Shown: piece by piece, positions 1 to 7,812 of the stretch | Position numbering within the stretch: the first letter of the stretch is position 1 | Layout of the letters: each line of letters begins with the position of its first letter | Source: Deltaproteobacteria bacterium | Lineage (GTDB): Bacteria; Desulfobacterota; GWC2-55-46; UBA9637 | Assembly (NCBI GenBank): GCA_016195725.1 | Contig: JACPZB010000022.1 | Span: 1-38,808 of the forward strand | Reading direction: 5' to 3' | Length of the DNA: 38,808 nucleotides | Program-made: the position numbers and the translations under genes | Notes under the pieces: model-generated | Databases searched by the model: none | Told to the model about the DNA's origin: nothing | Seen by the model: only the letters and a program-made list of their open reading frames with translations

Positions 1-474
1 TAAAATTTTCAGTATATCCTGCATAGCGCTGCTGCTGCCAATTATCCCCTCAACGCTGAATCTCTCCTCTAATTGCTGCCTTAAAAAAGTGTTTTCTTTA
101 AGCAGATTGGTTTTTTCAAAGGCCTTTTTTACAACAACAAGGAGTTCGTCTCTTTCAAGAGGTTTAGAGATGTAATCAAAGGCGCCTACCTTCATTGCCT
201 CAACAGCAGAATGAATGGTGCCATGGGCAGTCATAATTACCACGCTGACAGGGACATTTTGCTTAAGAATATTTTTAAGGAGTTCCACCCCGTCCATACC
301 AAACATCTTCAGGTCGGTCAAGACCACATCAAAAGGTGTCTCCTGAAAAAGGCTTAATGCCTCTGTGCCGCTATGGCTTGCAGAGACTTCATAGCCCTCT
401 TTTGTAAGTATTGTCCTTAGTATATCTCTTTGTCCTTTTTCATCATCCACCACAAGGATATTGCCTTTTATCAT
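1..474 (-). CDS. NtrC-family sigma-54 response regulator, N-terminal part (cut by window edge)
   Basis: The 158 codons present read inward from an ATG at 474 and stay open to base 1. They hold a complete receiver domain (acidic pair D10-D11, phosphoacceptor D54 in LTDLKMFGMDG, conserved MTAHG, lysine in ISKPL). The first strand of an AAA+ domain follows, with GIIGSSSAMQDIL matching the start of sigma-54 activator ATPases. The family (NtrC, AtoC, ZraR) activates RNA polymerase carrying sigma-54 after phosphorylation; the ATPase core and the DNA-binding Fis-type helix-turn-helix would lie outside the window. The kinase gene ends 80 bases upstream on the same strand, so the two form a two-component pair. 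The domain class is seen directly; the stimulus and target genes cannot be read. Confidence 0.9.
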   Translation of the reverse strand, partial: MIKGNILVVDDEKGQRDILRTILTKEGYEVSASHSGTEALSLFQETPFDVVLTDLKMFGMDGVELLKNILKQNVPVSVVIMTAHGTIHSAVEAMKVGAFDYISKPLERDELLVVVKKAFEKTNLLKENTFLRQQLEERFSVEGIIGSSSAMQDILKIL

Positions 475-495
475 CTATCCTCCATATCTATAGAA

Positions 496-543
496 GTTGA
501 AAGTTGAAAGATTAAAGGTAACTTTCAACTTACAACTTTCAAC
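496..543. repeat. Imperfect hairpin between kinase and regulator genes
   Basis: A left arm GTTGAAAGTTGAAAG (496-510) faces a right arm at 522-543 made of CTTTCAAC, a spacer and CTTTCAAC again, so the tract can fold back on itself. It fills most of the 80-base gap between the kinase stop (555) and the regulator start (474). The short-period, self-complementary build resembles the tracts at 5313-5428, 20157-20255 and 22935-23046, though each uses different words. No T-run follows it, so a terminator is not indicated. Confidence 0.7.
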
Positions 544-554
544 ATTTTTCTGGT

Positions 555-1991
555 TTATGCCGCAGGAAGTTCCAAAGACACAACAGTGCCTTGTCCTGGC
601 CTGCTTTTTACCTCAATCCTTCCATTATGTTCTTCTATAACCCTTTTTGTAATGGCAAGTCCTAATCCGATGCCGGCTACTTTAGTTGTGAAATACGGCT
701 CAAAAATCTTCTGAAGGTCATCCTCTGCAATCCCATCTCCACTATCCGCTACCTGTATTACTACACACCCGTCAGCTAATGCAGTGCCTATAGACAATTC
801 ACCGCCATTCGGCATTGCCTGAACTGCATTGAGCAGGATATTCATGAGAGAGGCCTTTATCTGCTGTCTGTCAAGATTGATGGCCGGAATGTTTTCCAAA
901 AAACTCATTTTTAGTTTTATCTGCTGTTCATGAACCTTATGGTCCGCAAGGTTAATTACCTCTCTCAGGATATCCTCTACAAAAACCTTCTCTAATTTTA
1001 ATTTGATGGGTCTGCCGTAATCCAAAAAATTGCTAATCATATTATTCAGTCTGTGTATCTCGGTCTTTATATTTGATGTTATGCCGTCAAACTCCTCTCT
1101 CTTTGCAGTGTCCTCTATTTTATATTCGCTTCGCAGATGATCTATGCTTAAGTTTATAAAGTTCAATGGATTCCTTATCTCATGGGCTATGCCTGATGCA
1201 AGCTGTCCTATTTTAGAAAGATGTTCGGCCATGCGAAGTTTTTCTTCTAATTTCTTGTTTTCTCTTAACCCTTTTACCATCTCATTAAAATTTCTTGTTA
1301 ACTCTCCTATCTCATCCGCTCCCTTAACCTCAATGGTTTCTTCCATGCCGCCTGCCGCAATACGTTGAACCGCCTTCGCAAGTTTATTTATCGGTGTTAC
1401 ATACTTTTTGGAAAGAAAAATAGCAAAGACAATACCTATGACAAAGACTATACTGGTCGCTATAAGTCTTTTGTAATTATTGGACCTCAGAAAATCTGCA
1501 AAGTCATCGAATTTAATTGCTATATGAATATAGCCCAACTGCTCGTCTCCGACTGTTACAGGAAGCATAAGATTATAATTCCTATGACCTTCCAATTGAG
1601 CTGTATACTCTTGTGATCCTTCAAGGTTTTTCACCTTACCGCTTTTTGCGTCAACGAGTTTGCCTATCTTCCTGGGGTTAGAACTGGCAATTATTTCCAT
1701 TTCATTGTTAAGGATAGAAATTTCTTTTATCCCCTTTTTATTGAGCTGACCGACATATTCTTGCAGCCTGTCTTCATTTTCTTCCTTAGCCTCTGTTGTA
1801 AGCTGTTCAACGCTTATCTGAATGGCAGATGTAAGCTCTTCCGTATATCTCTTTACCTCTGCTATCAATCTTTTTTCAGCCATGTTATATATAATAAATA
1901 ACAGACTTATGGATGTAATGGACAAGGCCGCCATCATGAGCAAGAGTTTTGTTTTCAAGCTAAGATTATTAAAAAAACTGAATAGTTTCAT
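555..1991 (-). CDS. Membrane sensor histidine kinase (NtrB/ZraS type)
   Basis: This 478-residue kinase has a transmembrane segment at about residues 16-37, an extracytoplasmic sensor region to about 173, and a second transmembrane segment at about 176-194. A HAMP linker follows (about 195-247, PINKLAKAV...GADEIGELTRNFNEM). The HisKA box GIAHEIRNPLNF has its phosphorylatable histidine at H270. The ATPase domain shows N-box NILLNAVQAMPNGG, DSGDGI, and F-box/G2 IFEPYFTT...GIGLGLAITKRV. By family it autophosphorylates and passes the phosphate to the NtrC-type regulator just downstream at 1-474. The sensor region is not recognisable as a known ligand domain by eye. The start is the first ATG of the frame. 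Confidence 0.93.
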   Translation of the reverse strand: MKLFSFFNNLSLKTKLLLMMAALSITSISLLFIIYNMAEKRLIAEVKRYTEELTSAIQISVEQLTTEAKEENEDRLQEYVGQLNKKGIKEISILNNEMEIIASSNPRKIGKLVDAKSGKVKNLEGSQEYTAQLEGHRNYNLMLPVTVGDEQLGYIHIAIKFDDFADFLRSNNYKRLIATSIVFVIGIVFAIFLSKKYVTPINKLAKAVQRIAAGGMEETIEVKGADEIGELTRNFNEMVKGLRENKKLEEKLRMAEHLSKIGQLASGIAHEIRNPLNFINLSIDHLRSEYKIEDTAKREEFDGITSNIKTEIHRLNNMISNFLDYGRPIKLKLEKVFVEDILREVINLADHKVHEQQIKLKMSFLENIPAINLDRQQIKASLMNILLNAVQAMPNGGELSIGTALADGCVVIQVADSGDGIAEDDLQKIFEPYFTTKVAGIGLGLAITKRVIEEHNGRIEVKSRPGQGTVVSLELPAA

Positions 1992-1998
1992 TCCGTTC

Positions 1999-2027
1999 TT
2001 GACCCGCCTCTCAAAAGATTATAAGCT
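1999..2027 (+). promoter_or_regulatory. Weak sigma-70-like promoter ahead of pabB
   Basis: TTGACC (1999-2004), a 17-base spacer and TAAGCT (2022-2027) lie in the 42-base gap between the divergent kinase gene and pabB. A start site would fall only a few bases before the ATG at 2034, leaving almost no leader. The -10 box is poor, so this is tentative; pabB translation could instead begin at the in-frame ATG at 2064. Confidence 0.3.
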
Positions 2028-2033
2028 CTCCTT

Positions 2034-3326
2034 ATGCACATAGAACAATGCTGTTTGAGCCCAATGGACGTCTTTCATAAATTATATTCCCAACCTTATT
2101 CATTTTGGCTGGATAGCTGCGGCTTGCGCAGGTATTCATTTGCAGGCGCCGACCCATTCGTTGTAATCAAGGCGCAAAATAACAAGATAGAAGTTATTCA
2201 AGGTTCAACCCATAGAATTTTAACGGGCAATATCTTTTCTATTTTAGCCTCTGCGCTCAATGAATTTAAAACAACTCAACAATCTATCCCCTTTCCCTTC
2301 CAAGGCGGCGCGGTTGGTTATTTTGGCTATGAGCTCAAAAACCATTTGGAAGAACTTCCAAAGAAGAATGCCGCTCAGCCAATCCTTCCCGACGCTGTTT
2401 TTGGCTTATATGATACCATTTTTGCGTATGACCACAAAACAAATAAAGGCTATATCCTTGCATCAGGCTTTCCTGAAAAAAATAATAAGAAGAAGAAACA
2501 AAGGGCTCAAGAAAGGATAAACCAATTTCACAATCTTATCAAATCCACTGCCCCTCTATTTTTACCTCTTCATAGTTCATCGGCTCTCTACAGACGCATA
2601 GAGTCAAATTTTACCAAAGATGCTTATATGAATGCAATTAAACATGCGCAGCAGTATATTTCATCAGGGGATATTTATCAGGTAAATCTGTCTCAAAGAC
2701 TTTTAATAAATTTTAATGAAAACCCCCTTCTCTTTTATTCAAATCTAAGAAGGATAAATCCTGCCCCATTCGGGGCATTTATCAATTATGGAAATTTCCA
2801 GGTAATATCAAATTCACCAGAAAGACTATTAAAGGTTAAGGATGATATTGCGGAAACAAGTCCAATAAAAGGGACAAGGCCAAGAGGCAGAAATCTTCAA
2901 AGGGATAGGCTCTTAATGAAAGAGCTTAAAACAAGCCATAAAGAACTGGCGGAACATATAATGATTGTGGATTTAGAGAGAAGTGATTTAGGAAAGATTT
3001 GTGAATACGGCACAATAAAGGTATGGCCGTTTCAAAAGATATGCACATATTCGACCCTTCATCATATGGTATCCACTATCAGGGGCAGGATAAGGGATGA
3101 GGCGCATCCTGTGGATTGCTTAAAATCCATTTTCCCGGGAATGGATATGTCCATGGCTATAAGAACAGCTATAGTGAAGGATAGCTGCCTGTATCTCAAT
3201 GTTGGCGGCGGCATAGTAGCTGATTCTAATCCGGAAGAAGAATATGAAGAAACCATTTTAAAGGCAAGCGCATTTTTCAAAGCAAGAGGTATAAAAAACC
3301 AATCCTATATGCTGATAAAGGGGTAA
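2034..3326 (+). CDS. pabB: Aminodeoxychorismate synthase component I (PabB), with an internal in-frame deletion
   Basis: The family converts chorismate with ammonia to 4-amino-4-deoxychorismate for folate synthesis. Family motifs run in order: GGAVGYFGYEL, SGDIYQVNLSQRL, SNSPERLL, SPIKGTRPRG, HIMIVDLERSDLGKICE, HHMVSTIRG, and VGGGIVADSNPEEEYEET near the end. PIKGT, with its lysine, is typical of PabB rather than anthranilate synthase (PIAGT), and pabC follows 6 bases downstream. At residues 367-370 the sequence jumps from FPG straight to MDMSMAIRT. The block that always separates these in the family (GGSxTGAPKxRAMEII... to ...GSIGYxxxxG, roughly 37 residues) is missing without loss of frame. 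That block carries active-site residues, so the product is probably impaired unless this is an assembly error. No glutaminase partner PabA is visible. Confidence 0.87.
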   Translation: MHIEQCCLSPMDVFHKLYSQPYSFWLDSCGLRRYSFAGADPFVVIKAQNNKIEVIQGSTHRILTGNIFSILASALNEFKTTQQSIPFPFQGGAVGYFGYELKNHLEELPKKNAAQPILPDAVFGLYDTIFAYDHKTNKGYILASGFPEKNNKKKKQRAQERINQFHNLIKSTAPLFLPLHSSSALYRRIESNFTKDAYMNAIKHAQQYISSGDIYQVNLSQRLLINFNENPLLFYSNLRRINPAPFGAFINYGNFQVISNSPERLLKVKDDIAETSPIKGTRPRGRNLQRDRLLMKELKTSHKELAEHIMIVDLERSDLGKICEYGTIKVWPFQKICTYSTLHHMVSTIRGRIRDEAHPVDCLKSIFPGMDMSMAIRTAIVKDSCLYLNVGGGIVADSNPEEEYEETILKASAFFKARGIKNQSYMLIKG

Positions 3327-3332
3327 CACATA

Positions 3333-4190
3333 GTGAGGAATATTGTTTTCTTAAACGGCCGCTTTTTGCCAGCAAACGAGGCAATGGTATCAATATTTGA
3401 CAGAGGATTTACTTACGGAGACGGCCTTTTTGAAACAATCCGCTCCTATCAGGGAAAGATATTCGCTTTTGACCTGCATTGGGAGCGTTTAACCAACGGA
3501 GTTCAAGCAATCGGAATTCCCTTCCGACCAGGAAAACGATATTTATCAGAGTGCATTGAAAAACTTCTCAGGCTAAACAACTTAACTGCGAGCGATGCCT
3601 ATATTAGATTAACCATAACAAGGGGAATAGATTTTGCCAGGATAATACCTGCGGGGTCATTGAAGCCTTCTGTAGCTATTATAGCAAAACCCTTAGAAGC
3701 AAAGATAAAACATTATCAGCAACACGGCATAAGCGCTATACTTTTAGCCAGCAAACGGAACCTCCCACATATTAAATCGTTAAACCTCCTTCCAAATGTT
3801 ATGGGGTTGATAGAAGCCAAAAGAAGAAAGGCGCAGGAAGGAATATTTACGGATGGGAATAAAATATTGGAAGGTACTGTTACAAACATATTTATTGCAG
3901 ACGGAAAAGGCATTAAAACCCCGCCAATTGAAGACGGCATCCTGCCAGGCATTACCAGAAGGCTTGTTATAGAACTAGCCAGAAGAGAAGGTATTAAAGT
4001 CTCAGAGGTTTCTTTAACAAAAAAGGAGCTTAAAGACTGCAGGGAGGCGTTTTTAACCAACTCTATCATGGAGATAACACCGCTTATACGAATAGAAGAT
4101 ACCTTGATAGGGGGCGGCACAATAGGCGTATTGACTAAACGATTTCAGCAACGCTATAATTTTACGGTATTGAACCAGGTTCTTGCTTGA
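3333..4190 (+). CDS. pabC: Aminodeoxychorismate lyase-like class IV aminotransferase (PabC)
   Basis: This 285-residue protein belongs to fold-type IV pyridoxal phosphate enzymes (aminodeoxychorismate lyase, branched-chain and D-amino acid aminotransferases). It shows FDRGFTYGDGLFETIR near the N-terminus, the cofactor-lysine segment LPHIKSLNLLPNV, and EGTVTNIFI with DGILPGITR. In folate synthesis PabC releases pyruvate from aminodeoxychorismate to give 4-aminobenzoate. The assignment over a D-amino acid or branched-chain aminotransferase rests mainly on its place 6 bases after pabB, since the motifs are shared. It begins with GTG at 3333, with AAAGGGG at about 3317-3323 inside the end of pabB as ribosome binding site. 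It looks intact, in contrast to pabB. Confidence 0.82.
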   Translation: MRNIVFLNGRFLPANEAMVSIFDRGFTYGDGLFETIRSYQGKIFAFDLHWERLTNGVQAIGIPFRPGKRYLSECIEKLLRLNNLTASDAYIRLTITRGIDFARIIPAGSLKPSVAIIAKPLEAKIKHYQQHGISAILLASKRNLPHIKSLNLLPNVMGLIEAKRRKAQEGIFTDGNKILEGTVTNIFIADGKGIKTPPIEDGILPGITRRLVIELARREGIKVSEVSLTKKELKDCREAFLTNSIMEITPLIRIEDTLIGGGTIGVLTKRFQQRYNFTVLNQVLA

Positions 4191-4224
4191 TTTCTCACAA
4201 CAAATAATGTAAGGTTTAAATAAA

Positions 4225-5307
4225 ATGGAGCCTTATCTTGAAAAAGATGTGATGGAAACACAAATATATGAATCTGCTGCTGCCTCCGAACATGAGCAGA
4301 GGATTAAGCAACTTGCCTCATTTAGCGAATTAGGCAAGGCCCTGGCCTCCTCCCTGGATTTAAAAGAAATATTAAATATTGTAATGGAAAAGGTGAGTGA
4401 AATGCTTCAGCCGAAGAATTGGTCGCTCCTTCTCATAGATGAGGAAAAAAACGAACTCTATTTTGAGATAGTTGTGGGTGAAGGTGCCGATAAGTTAAAG
4501 GATATTAGACTAAAAATAGGCGAAGGTATTGCTGGTTGGGTAGCCCGAGAAGGGAATCCCCTTCTTGTGCCAGATGTGAATAAAGACCCCAGATTTTCCA
4601 AAAAAGGAGATGAGGCTACCAAATTTAAAACCCAATCAATCATATGCGTTCCATTAAAGAGCAAGGGAAAATGTTTGGGTGTGATAGAGCTTATCAATAA
4701 GATATCTGAAGACGGCGGCTTTAAGGAAGAAGACCTTCTCCTTGTCACCACCCTCGCTGACTATACAGCTATTGCAATAGAGAATGCCAAATTCTTTCAA
4801 AAAATTCAGGAATTGACAATAACAGATGACCTGACCAAATTATACAACTCAAGATATTTATACCGATTCCTTGACTACGAAGTAGAAAGGGCCAAGAGGT
4901 ATAAAAGCAATGTTGCCATGATTTTTTTGGACTTAGATAAGTTTAAAGAGGTAAACGATATGCACGGACACCTGAGCGGCAGCAAACTCTTGACCGAAGC
5001 AGCAAAACTGATTTCCCATGGCCTGCGGAAGGTTAATATTGCATGCAGATACGGCGGCGATGAGTTTGTGATAGTAATGCCGCAAACCTCTAAACAACAA
5101 GCATATCTTATTGCCGAAAAATTAAGGGCAACAATTGATAAACACATCTTTTTACACGATGACGGATTAAATCTCCATTTGACCGCCAGTTTTGGCGTTG
5201 CTTCCATACCAGATGATGCGCATGAAGCGCCACAACTTATTCAAATGGCTGACCAGGCAATGTATCGCGTAAAAAACAGGGCAAAGAACGCCGTAGAAAT
5301 GGCATGA
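4225..5307 (+). CDS. GAF-GGDEF diguanylate cyclase
   Basis: This soluble 360-residue protein has a GAF domain at about 35-190 (GEGIAGWVAREGNPLLVPDV, SIICVPLKSKGKCLGVIELIN) and a GGDEF domain from about 197 (TDDLTKLYNSRYL, FLDLDKFKEVND, RYGGDEFVIVMPQ at 275-287). An intact GGDEF signature (277-281) and the metal-binding FLDLD imply that it condenses two GTP into cyclic di-GMP, with the GAF domain sensing a small ligand or redox state. The product-inhibition site, normally RxxD five residues before GGDEF, reads RKVN (268-271), so feedback control may be weakened. There is no transmembrane segment. It lies 34 bases after pabC and may be co-transcribed, although no functional link is obvious. Confidence 0.9.
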   Translation: MEPYLEKDVMETQIYESAAASEHEQRIKQLASFSELGKALASSLDLKEILNIVMEKVSEMLQPKNWSLLLIDEEKNELYFEIVVGEGADKLKDIRLKIGEGIAGWVAREGNPLLVPDVNKDPRFSKKGDEATKFKTQSIICVPLKSKGKCLGVIELINKISEDGGFKEEDLLLVTTLADYTAIAIENAKFFQKIQELTITDDLTKLYNSRYLYRFLDYEVERAKRYKSNVAMIFLDLDKFKEVNDMHGHLSGSKLLTEAAKLISHGLRKVNIACRYGGDEFVIVMPQTSKQQAYLIAEKLRATIDKHIFLHDDGLNLHLTASFGVASIPDDAHEAPQLIQMADQAMYRVKNRAKNAVEMA

Positions 5308-5312
5308 TTTTG

Positions 5313-5428
5313 TTGAAGTTCAAATACCAAAAACCAAATGACAAATGAAGTTCAAAATATCAAGTTCAAATCTTTTGACATTGCGTCATTTGACATTCAT
5401 TTGAATTTTGGATTTTGACATTTGGATT
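5313..5428. repeat. Degenerate short-period inverted tract built on CAAATGACAAATG-like words
   Basis: Between the diguanylate cyclase and the next lipoprotein gene, the + strand first repeats variants of CAAATGACAAATGAAGTTCAAA and then returns their complements (TTTGACATTCATTTGAATTTTG). This gives a long imperfect hairpin. It has no coding potential and no terminator-like T-run. Similar tracts using other words lie at 496-543, 20157-20255 and 22935-23046. Confidence 0.7.
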
Positions 5429-5442
5429 TACCGGGAGAGGCT

Positions 5443-5799
5443 ATGAAGAAAGTTTTAGTTATACTCATATTGCTCAATCTTACAGCCTGCGCATTTATTA
5501 AATCTACAAGCAGTCAATCAGAAGGCAATAAAATAAACCGAGACCATGTGGAAGAAATCAAACCAGGGATAACTGCCAAAAGCAGCATCATTGACACCTT
5601 TGGAAATCCAGCAACAACAGAATCAAAGCCTGATGGCGCTGAGGTCTTGACCTACACTTACAGGGAAAAGAAGACACCAACATACTTGGGAGAATTCATA
5701 GTAAATGAAAGGGGAAGCCACACTACCACAATTACGCTTGAAATTATTATAAAGGATGGATTGGTTTTGTCATACAGTTTTAAGAAACAGGAAGAGTAA
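5443..5799 (+). CDS. Small BamE/SmpA-like lipoprotein
   Basis: The product of 118 residues starts at the ATG at 5443, where a lipoprotein signal (MKKVLVILILLNLTAC) begins directly; an upstream ATG at 5422 would add seven residues ahead of the signal. GGGAGAGG at about 5432-5439 is the ribosome binding site. After the lipidated cysteine the motif DHVEEIKPGITAKSSIIDTFGNP recalls the BamE/SmpA/OmlA fold (a helix-leading 'I..GMT...V...LG.P' pattern), followed by beta-rich sequence. BamE-type proteins assist outer-membrane protein assembly, but many small lipoproteins share the fold, so no specific role is claimed. A second lipoprotein of the same type (9117-9443) lies inside the hydrogenase cluster. 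Confidence 0.75.
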   Translation: MKKVLVILILLNLTACAFIKSTSSQSEGNKINRDHVEEIKPGITAKSSIIDTFGNPATTESKPDGAEVLTYTYREKKTPTYLGEFIVNERGSHTTTITLEIIIKDGLVLSYSFKKQEE

Positions 5800-5814
5800 A
5801 GGCAGGCTGCAACT

Positions 5815-5876
5815 TATTAGTCTTACAAGTCTAATAGCGGTAAACTTGTAGACTTGTAGGCTATGAGACTGTATTA
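5815..5876. repeat. Inverted repeat of the AGTCTACAAGTC type ahead of hydB
   Basis: TAGTCTTACAAGTCTAATAG is answered by CTTGTAGACTTGTAGGC and GAGACT, so the tract folds on itself. It abuts the hydB start codon at 5881 and leaves no recognisable Shine-Dalgarno sequence. A related copy lies after fabG at about 28033-28069: its GCCTACGAGTCTA matches the complement of TAGACTTGTAGGC here with one mismatch, and both sites also carry AGACTGTATTA. Confidence 0.65.
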
Positions 5877-5880
5877 AAAT

Positions 5881-6951
5881 ATGGAATACAGAACCTTGCC
5901 TAAAAAAAGAATCGCCTCTTTTGTAACAGGGCTCTTGAAAGAATTCAAGGTTTATGGCCCTGTGAAAAAAGACGGCTTCCCAATGTATGGCGAGATTACA
6001 TCGCCAAAAGACTTATATCTCCTCCACACCCCTACCCATCTTTCACCAAAACAGTATTTATTCCCTCAAAAAGAAACATTATTAAGATTTAAAAGTGGTG
6101 CGAATCCTCCCCCTTTATCCCCCTCTGGAGGGGGACAGGGGGAGGACATAGCGCCTGTTGTAGAGGCAGAGAACCAGGTGCTTTTCGGCGTGCATTCATG
6201 CGACATCCATGCACTACGGCTCCTCGACAGGGTCTTTGCCTATGGACCGCCTGATGCAAATTACCTCAGGAGAAGAGAAAAAACTGCCATCATAGGTGTT
6301 GACTGTATGCCTGATAAATACTGTTTCTGCAAAAGCGTAAACACTACGACAGCGGACTCAGGCTTCGACCTCTTCCTCCATGATATTGGTTCAGGCTTTA
6401 TAGTAGAGATCGGCACTCAAAAAGGAAAAGCGCTGCTTCATAAACACACAAAGAGCAAGAAGACAACTGCCAAGGAGATTAGAAAGATTGTTGAATTTAA
6501 AAACAAAAAGGCCGAGCTCTTTGTCGCAAAAATAAATGCCGAGGCATCCACCCTGCCGCTTATCTATTCAGGCAGCTATTTTAGCCCTGTGTGGGAAAAG
6601 ATAGGCAAAATCTGTTACGGATGCGGCTCATGCAATCATGTCTGCCCAACATGCTACTGCTTTGATGTAAGAGACGAGATCAAAGCCAATTTGACAGAAG
6701 GAGAACGATACCGAGTATGGGATGCGTGCCTGCTGGAAGATTTTGCAAAGGTTGCAGGCGGTCATAGCTTCAGAAAGACAAGGGCAGAAAGGCTGCGACA
6801 CAGGTTTAATAGAAAGTTCCAGTATCAGGTGGATAAATTCGGAGGGCTTTTTTGCGTTGGCTGCGGCAGGTGCATCAGGACATGTCTGGTCAATATAAAT
6901 ATTGCTGAGGTAACGAATGAACTCATTGAAGAATCAAACCGCCGCCGCTGA
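5881..6951 (+). CDS. hydB: Group 3b-type [NiFe] hydrogenase beta subunit (4Fe-4S protein, HydB-like)
   Basis: This 356-residue iron-sulfur subunit resembles the sulfhydrogenase beta subunit. Its C-terminal third holds two ferredoxin-like cysteine clusters, CYGCGSCNHVCPTCYC (about residues 242-257) and CVGCGRCIRTC (about 325-335). Upstream are FGVHSCDIHALRLLD and GVDCMPDKYCFC, which are also typical. In the complex it relays electrons between the HydD/HydA hydrogenase dimer and the flavoprotein HydG. Residues about 75-89 (NPPPLSPSGGGQGED) are encoded by a perfect-stem C/G palindrome at 6105-6146 that interrupts an otherwise family-like N-terminal region without breaking frame. The start lies directly behind another palindrome and lacks a clear ribosome binding site. 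The 3' end overlaps hydG by 35 bases. Confidence 0.88.
   Translation: MEYRTLPKKRIASFVTGLLKEFKVYGPVKKDGFPMYGEITSPKDLYLLHTPTHLSPKQYLFPQKETLLRFKSGANPPPLSPSGGGQGEDIAPVVEAENQVLFGVHSCDIHALRLLDRVFAYGPPDANYLRRREKTAIIGVDCMPDKYCFCKSVNTTTADSGFDLFLHDIGSGFIVEIGTQKGKALLHKHTKSKKTTAKEIRKIVEFKNKKAELFVAKINAEASTLPLIYSGSYFSPVWEKIGKICYGCGSCNHVCPTCYCFDVRDEIKANLTEGERYRVWDACLLEDFAKVAGGHSFRKTRAERLRHRFNRKFQYQVDKFGGLFCVGCGRCIRTCLVNINIAEVTNELIEESNRRR
6105..6146. repeat. C/G-rich palindromic element inside hydB, in frame
   Basis: Outer arms TCCTCCCCC (6105-6113) and GGGGGAGGA (6138-6146) pair over 9 bases. Inner arms CCCCCTC (6119-6125) and GAGGGGG (6128-6134) pair over 7. The 42-base length is a multiple of three and the element reads through as proline-, serine- and glycine-rich peptide. 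Two relatives lie in hydA at 10355-10402 and 10618-10662. Confidence 0.85.
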
Positions 6952-7771
6952 CATCTCCTCGCCTTACATGTCAAGGCTTGCACGGATAGAGCGGGCTTCA
7001 AGACTCACTAAAAAAGAAAGGTTATTTAGAATAGCGATTGAAGACAGAAAACCTCTGGGTCATTCACCAGGACAATTTATTATGCTTTCTATCCCTGGAT
7101 ACGGCGAGGCGCCTATATCAATATCATCGCCACCTGATAGAAAGAGCGTGTTTGAGATATGCGTCAGGGCAGTTGGAAATCTTACAAATGCCCTGCACAA
7201 TCTGACAAAGGGAGACAGATTGTGGATACGCGGACCTTACGGAAAGGCATTTCCTGTTGAAAACCTAAATGGCAAAGACCTGCTCTTTATTGCAGGCGGC
7301 ATAGGTCTTGTGCCCATGAGGTCTTTGATAAAGGCTGTTCTTGCTGAACGTTTATTATATGGCAGGATACATCTGCTTTATGGCGTAAAAAGCCCTGACG
7401 AGATACTTTTCAAAGATGAACTATCACAATGGGGACAAACTGGAAATATTAATGTCAGTATCACGATTGATAAACCCCACCCAGAATGGAAGGGGCACAC
7501 AGGCGTTGTAACAACCCTCATCTCTCCGCTCAAGATTGATGAGGCAAAGACCGCTGCCGTAGTGGTCGGCCCTCCAATCATGTATAAATATGTAATAATG
7601 AGCCTCGGTGACAAGCGCATTTCAGGTCATGATATATATGTCTCTCTGGAAAGAAGAATGAAATGCGGACTCGGCAAATGCGGCCACTGCCAGATAAACA
7701 GCGTCTATGTCTGCCAGGAAGGGCCGGTGTTCAGGCTGAGCGATATACGTTATCTAAGAGAAGCAATTTAA
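6917..7771 (+). CDS. hydG: Hydrogenase gamma subunit, FAD/NAD(P)-binding reductase (HydG-like)
   Basis: This 284-residue protein belongs to the ferredoxin-NADP reductase superfamily and is the diaphorase-type subunit that exchanges electrons with NAD(P). Seen in order are a FAD-binding barrel (HSPGQFIMLSIPG, then APISISSPP), LWIRGPYGKAFP, and the nucleotide-binding LLFIAGGIGLVPMRSLI. VVVGPPIMYKYV follows, and near the C-terminus a four-cysteine [2Fe-2S] site (MKCGLGKCGHCQINSVYVC). It starts at ATG 6917, inside the end of hydB, behind GAGGTAAC; an in-frame ATG at 6968 is an alternative. The overlap implies translational coupling with hydB. The NADP-versus-NAD preference cannot be settled by eye. 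Confidence 0.9.
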   Translation: MNSLKNQTAAADISSPYMSRLARIERASRLTKKERLFRIAIEDRKPLGHSPGQFIMLSIPGYGEAPISISSPPDRKSVFEICVRAVGNLTNALHNLTKGDRLWIRGPYGKAFPVENLNGKDLLFIAGGIGLVPMRSLIKAVLAERLLYGRIHLLYGVKSPDEILFKDELSQWGQTGNINVSITIDKPHPEWKGHTGVVTTLISPLKIDEAKTAAVVVGPPIMYKYVIMSLGDKRISGHDIYVSLERRMKCGLGKCGHCQINSVYVCQEGPVFRLSDIRYLREAI

Positions 7772-7812
7772 AGACAGGCAATAGGCGATAGGAAAAACCT
7801 AAATAATAAATT

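Noticed and set aside
5308-5442. CRISPR-like repeats in the CAAATG tract
   Set aside because: The repeats are degenerate, not of constant length, and have no unique spacers of even size; no cas gene is present.
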